NCBI RefSeq assembly: GCF_001546115.1
Contig: NZ_KQ955209.1
Span: forward strand, 255,311 to 319,310
Direction of reading: 5' to 3'
Length of the DNA: 64,000 bases
From: Paracoccus aminovorans
GTDB taxonomy: Bacteria; Pseudomonadota; Alphaproteobacteria; Rhodobacterales; Rhodobacteraceae
Both the position numbers and the translations under genes were made by a program. Positions 62,315 to 64,000 of this stretch are shown here, in pieces. Under the pieces are notes generated by a model. That model searched no databases. It saw only the letters and a list, made by a program, of their open reading frames with translations, and was not told the DNA's origin. Position 1 is the first letter of the stretch, and each line of letters starts with the position of its first letter.

Positions 62315-64000
62315 ATGGAAGAACGCCGGCAGGACAACGCCAGACAGGCGGCACTGGATTATCACGAATTTCCGCGTCCCGGTAAGCTGGAGGTGCGGGC
62401 GACCAAGCCGCTGGCCAACGGCCGCGACCTGAGCCGCGCCTATTCCCCCGGCGTGGCCGAGGCCTGCCTGGAGATCAAGGCCGATCCCGCCACCGCCGCC
62501 CGCTATACCGCGCGCGGCAATCTCGTCGCCGTGGTCTCGAACGGCACGGCCGTGCTGGGGCTTGGGAATATCGGCGCGCTGGCCTCGAAGCCGGTGATGG
62601 AGGGCAAGGCGGTCCTGTTCAAGAAATTCGCCAATATCGACTGTTTCGACATCGAGCTGGACCAGCCCGACCCGGAAAAGCTGGCCGAGATCGTCTGCGC
62701 GCTGGAGCCGAGCTTCGGCGCCATCAACCTCGAGGACATCAAGGCCCCCGACTGCTTCATCGTCGAGAAGATCTGCCGCGAGCGGATGAACATCCCGGTC
62801 TTCCACGACGACCAGCACGGCACCGCCATCGTTGTCGGCGCCGCCGCCACCAACGCGCTGCACATCGCCGGCAAGCGGTTCCAGGACATCAAGGTGGTCT
62901 CGACCGGCGGCGGCGCGGCCGGCATCGCCTGCCTGAACATGCTGCTGAAACTGGGCGTGAAGCGGGAAAACGTCTGGCTCTGCGACATCGCCGGCCTGGT
63001 CTACGAAGGCCGGACCGAGCAGATGACGCCGCAAAAGGCCGATTACGCCCAAGTCTCGGACCTGCGCACCCTGGACGAGGTCATCGGCGGCGCCGACCTG
63101 TTCCTGGGCCTGTCGGGCCCCGGGGTGCTGACGCCCGAGATGGTGTCGAAGATGGCGCCGCGCCCCATCGTCTTCGCCCTGGCCAACCCGACGCCCGAGA
63201 TCCTGCCCGAGGCGGTGCGCGCCGTGGCCCCGGACGCGATCATCGCCACCGGCCGTTCGGATTATCCGAACCAGGTCAACAATGTGCTGTGCTTCCCCTT
63301 CATCTTCCGCGGCGCGCTGGACGTGGGCGCGACCACGATCAATGACGAGATGCAGCTGGCCTGCATCGAGGGCATCGCCGCGCTGGCCCGCGCCACCACC
63401 TCGGCCGAGGCCGCCATGGCCTATCGCGGCGAGACGCTGACCTTCGGCGCCGAATACCTGATCCCGAAGCCCTTCGACCCGCGGCTGATCGGCGTCGTCT
63501 CGACCGCCGTCGCCAAGGCCGCGATGGAGACCGGCGTCGCCACCCGGCCGCTCGAGGACATCGCCGCCTACAAGCGCAAGCTGGACGGCTCGGTCTTCCG
63601 CTCGGCCATGATCATGCGCCCGGTCTTCGAGGCCGCCGCGACCGCCAACCGCCGCATCGTCTTCGCCGAGGGCGAGGATGAGCGCGTGCTGCGCGCCGCC
63701 AACGCCATGCTCGAGGAAACCACCGACGCGCCGATCCTGATCGGCCGCCCCGAGGTGATCGAGATGCGCGCCGAGCGCGCCGGCCTGCCGATCCGCCCCG
63801 GCCGCGATTTCGAGATCGTGAACCCCGAAAACGACCCGCGCTATCGCGACTACTGGGGCACCTATCACGAGCTGATGGCCCGCCAGGGCGTTACCCCCGA
63901 CATCGCCCGGGCGATCATGCGCACCAATACCACCGCCATCGGCGCGGTCATGGTGCACCGGGGCGAGGCCGACAGCCTGATCTGCGGCACCTTCGGCCAA
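62315..64000 (+). CDS. maeB: NADP-dependent malic enzyme with phosphotransacetylase-like tail (3' end outside window)
   Basis: The first 562 residues of MaeB, which converts malate to pyruvate, CO2 and NADPH. Malic-enzyme motifs are [27 protein letters not shown], the metal-binding DDQHGTAIV and cofactor-binding [12 protein letters not shown]. From about residue 440 the C-terminal phosphotransacetylase-like domain begins ([20 protein letters not shown]). The frame is open to the last base. ATG 62315 follows AGGAGGG. Confidence 0.97.
   Translation, partial: MEERRQDNARQAALDYHEFPRPGKLEVRATKPLANGRDLSRAYSPGVAEACLEIKADPATAARYTARGNLVAVVSNGTAVLGLGNIGALASKPVMEGKAVLFKKFANIDCFDIELDQPDPEKLAEIVCALEPSFGAINLEDIKAPDCFIVEKICRERMNIPVFHDDQHGTAIVVGAAATNALHIAGKRFQDIKVVSTGGGAAGIACLNMLLKLGVKRENVWLCDIAGLVYEGRTEQMTPQKADYAQVSDLRTLDEVIGGADLFLGLSGPGVLTPEMVSKMAPRPIVFALANPTPEILPEAVRAVAPDAIIATGRSDYPNQVNNVLCFPFIFRGALDVGATTINDEMQLACIEGIAALARATTSAEAAMAYRGETLTFGAEYLIPKPFDPRLIGVVSTAVAKAAMETGVATRPLEDIAAYKRKLDGSVFRSAMIMRPVFEAAATANRRIVFAEGEDERVLRAANAMLEETTDAPILIGRPEVIEMRAERAGLPIRPGRDFEIVNPENDPRYRDYWGTYHELMARQGVTPDIARAIMRTNTTAIGAVMVHRGEADSLICGTFGQ

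Noticed and set aside
60497..64000. Possible N-terminal extension of deoA across cdd and maeB
   Set aside because: The frame stays open by composition only; deoA has its own ATG at 61772-61774 overlapping cdd, and the extension lies antisense to maeB.
1..64000. tRNA, rRNA, CRISPR array or prophage
   Set aside because: No cloverleaf-like tail or arm pattern, no rRNA sequence, no regularly spaced long repeats and no phage structural genes were noticed. A covariance-model scan would settle the tRNA point.

Overview
The window is a GC-rich (roughly two-thirds G+C), gene-dense chromosomal segment that looks like an alphaproteobacterium of the Rhodobacteraceae, most likely Paracoccus or a close relative. 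The basis is protein style and gene content: cobS/cobT, DUF1150 next to Hsp20, DUF6476, an RpoH of alphaproteobacterial type, a large three-domain aminopeptidase P, and MaeB with a phosphotransacetylase-like tail. No rRNA, tRNA, CRISPR array or prophage was seen. About 58 genes are called. The first (RND pump) and last (malic enzyme) run off the ends.

Layout. 1-2824: end of an RND efflux pump and its outer-membrane factor. 2825-6924: a decayed patch holding two IS3-family elements; the first splits a glutathione S-transferase gene that already carries a second lesion. 6925-12242: a carnitine-to-glycine-betaine locus made of a periplasmic binding protein, a 3-dehydrocarnitine cleavage enzyme, a carnitine dehydrogenase fused to a thioesterase, and two GlxA-type regulators. 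12354-16142: a TetR regulator divergent from an EmrA/EmrB drug exporter, with a perfect 33-bp palindrome between them. 16150-22790: a GNAT acetyltransferase, a DUF1501/DUF1800 pair, aspS, a CPBP protease and a GH25 lysozyme lipoprotein. 23165-25629: an unrecognised two-gene envelope system. 25634-35000: D-lactate/glycolate-type dehydrogenase, DUF808, cobS, an embedded hicAB toxin-antitoxin pair, cobT, a glycosyltransferase and aminopeptidase P. 35118-43210: DUF475, DUF1045, CorA, a hydroxyacid dehydrogenase, proC, a YbjN protein, cobC, purK/purE and DUF465. 43396-49835: Hsp20/DUF1150, a candidate small RNA, a Crp/Fnr regulator, two glycosyltransferases, an ATP-sulfurylase-like protein without its active site, trxB, an Lrp regulator and an orphan zinc-ribbon-like protein. 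49957-57641: pgeF, a MidA-like methyltransferase, lgt, ubiK, DUF6476, an RluD-type synthase, rpoH, a membrane protein and a SPOR protein. 57713-62166: nucleoside salvage operon cdd-deoA-deoB-add-upp. 62315-end: maeB.

How genes work together. The carnitine locus would bring in L-carnitine, oxidise it, cleave dehydrocarnitine with acetyl-CoA and release glycine betaine. The cdd-deoA-deoB-add-upp genes turn nucleosides into bases and pentose phosphate; all four junctions overlap by four bases. cobS and cobT supply two subunits of aerobic cobaltochelatase. rpoH lies in the same window as an hsp20 gene that has an RpoH-like promoter.

The best candidates for something new are the 23165-25629 envelope pair, two short arrays of 11-bp iterons (about 22957-22995 and 49854-49881), the catalytically gutted ATP-sulfurylase-like protein coupled to trxB, the nested-hairpin RNA upstream of the Crp/Fnr gene, and the hicAB module wedged between cobS and cobT. 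All function calls rest on reading the sequence and on general family knowledge; no database search was run.
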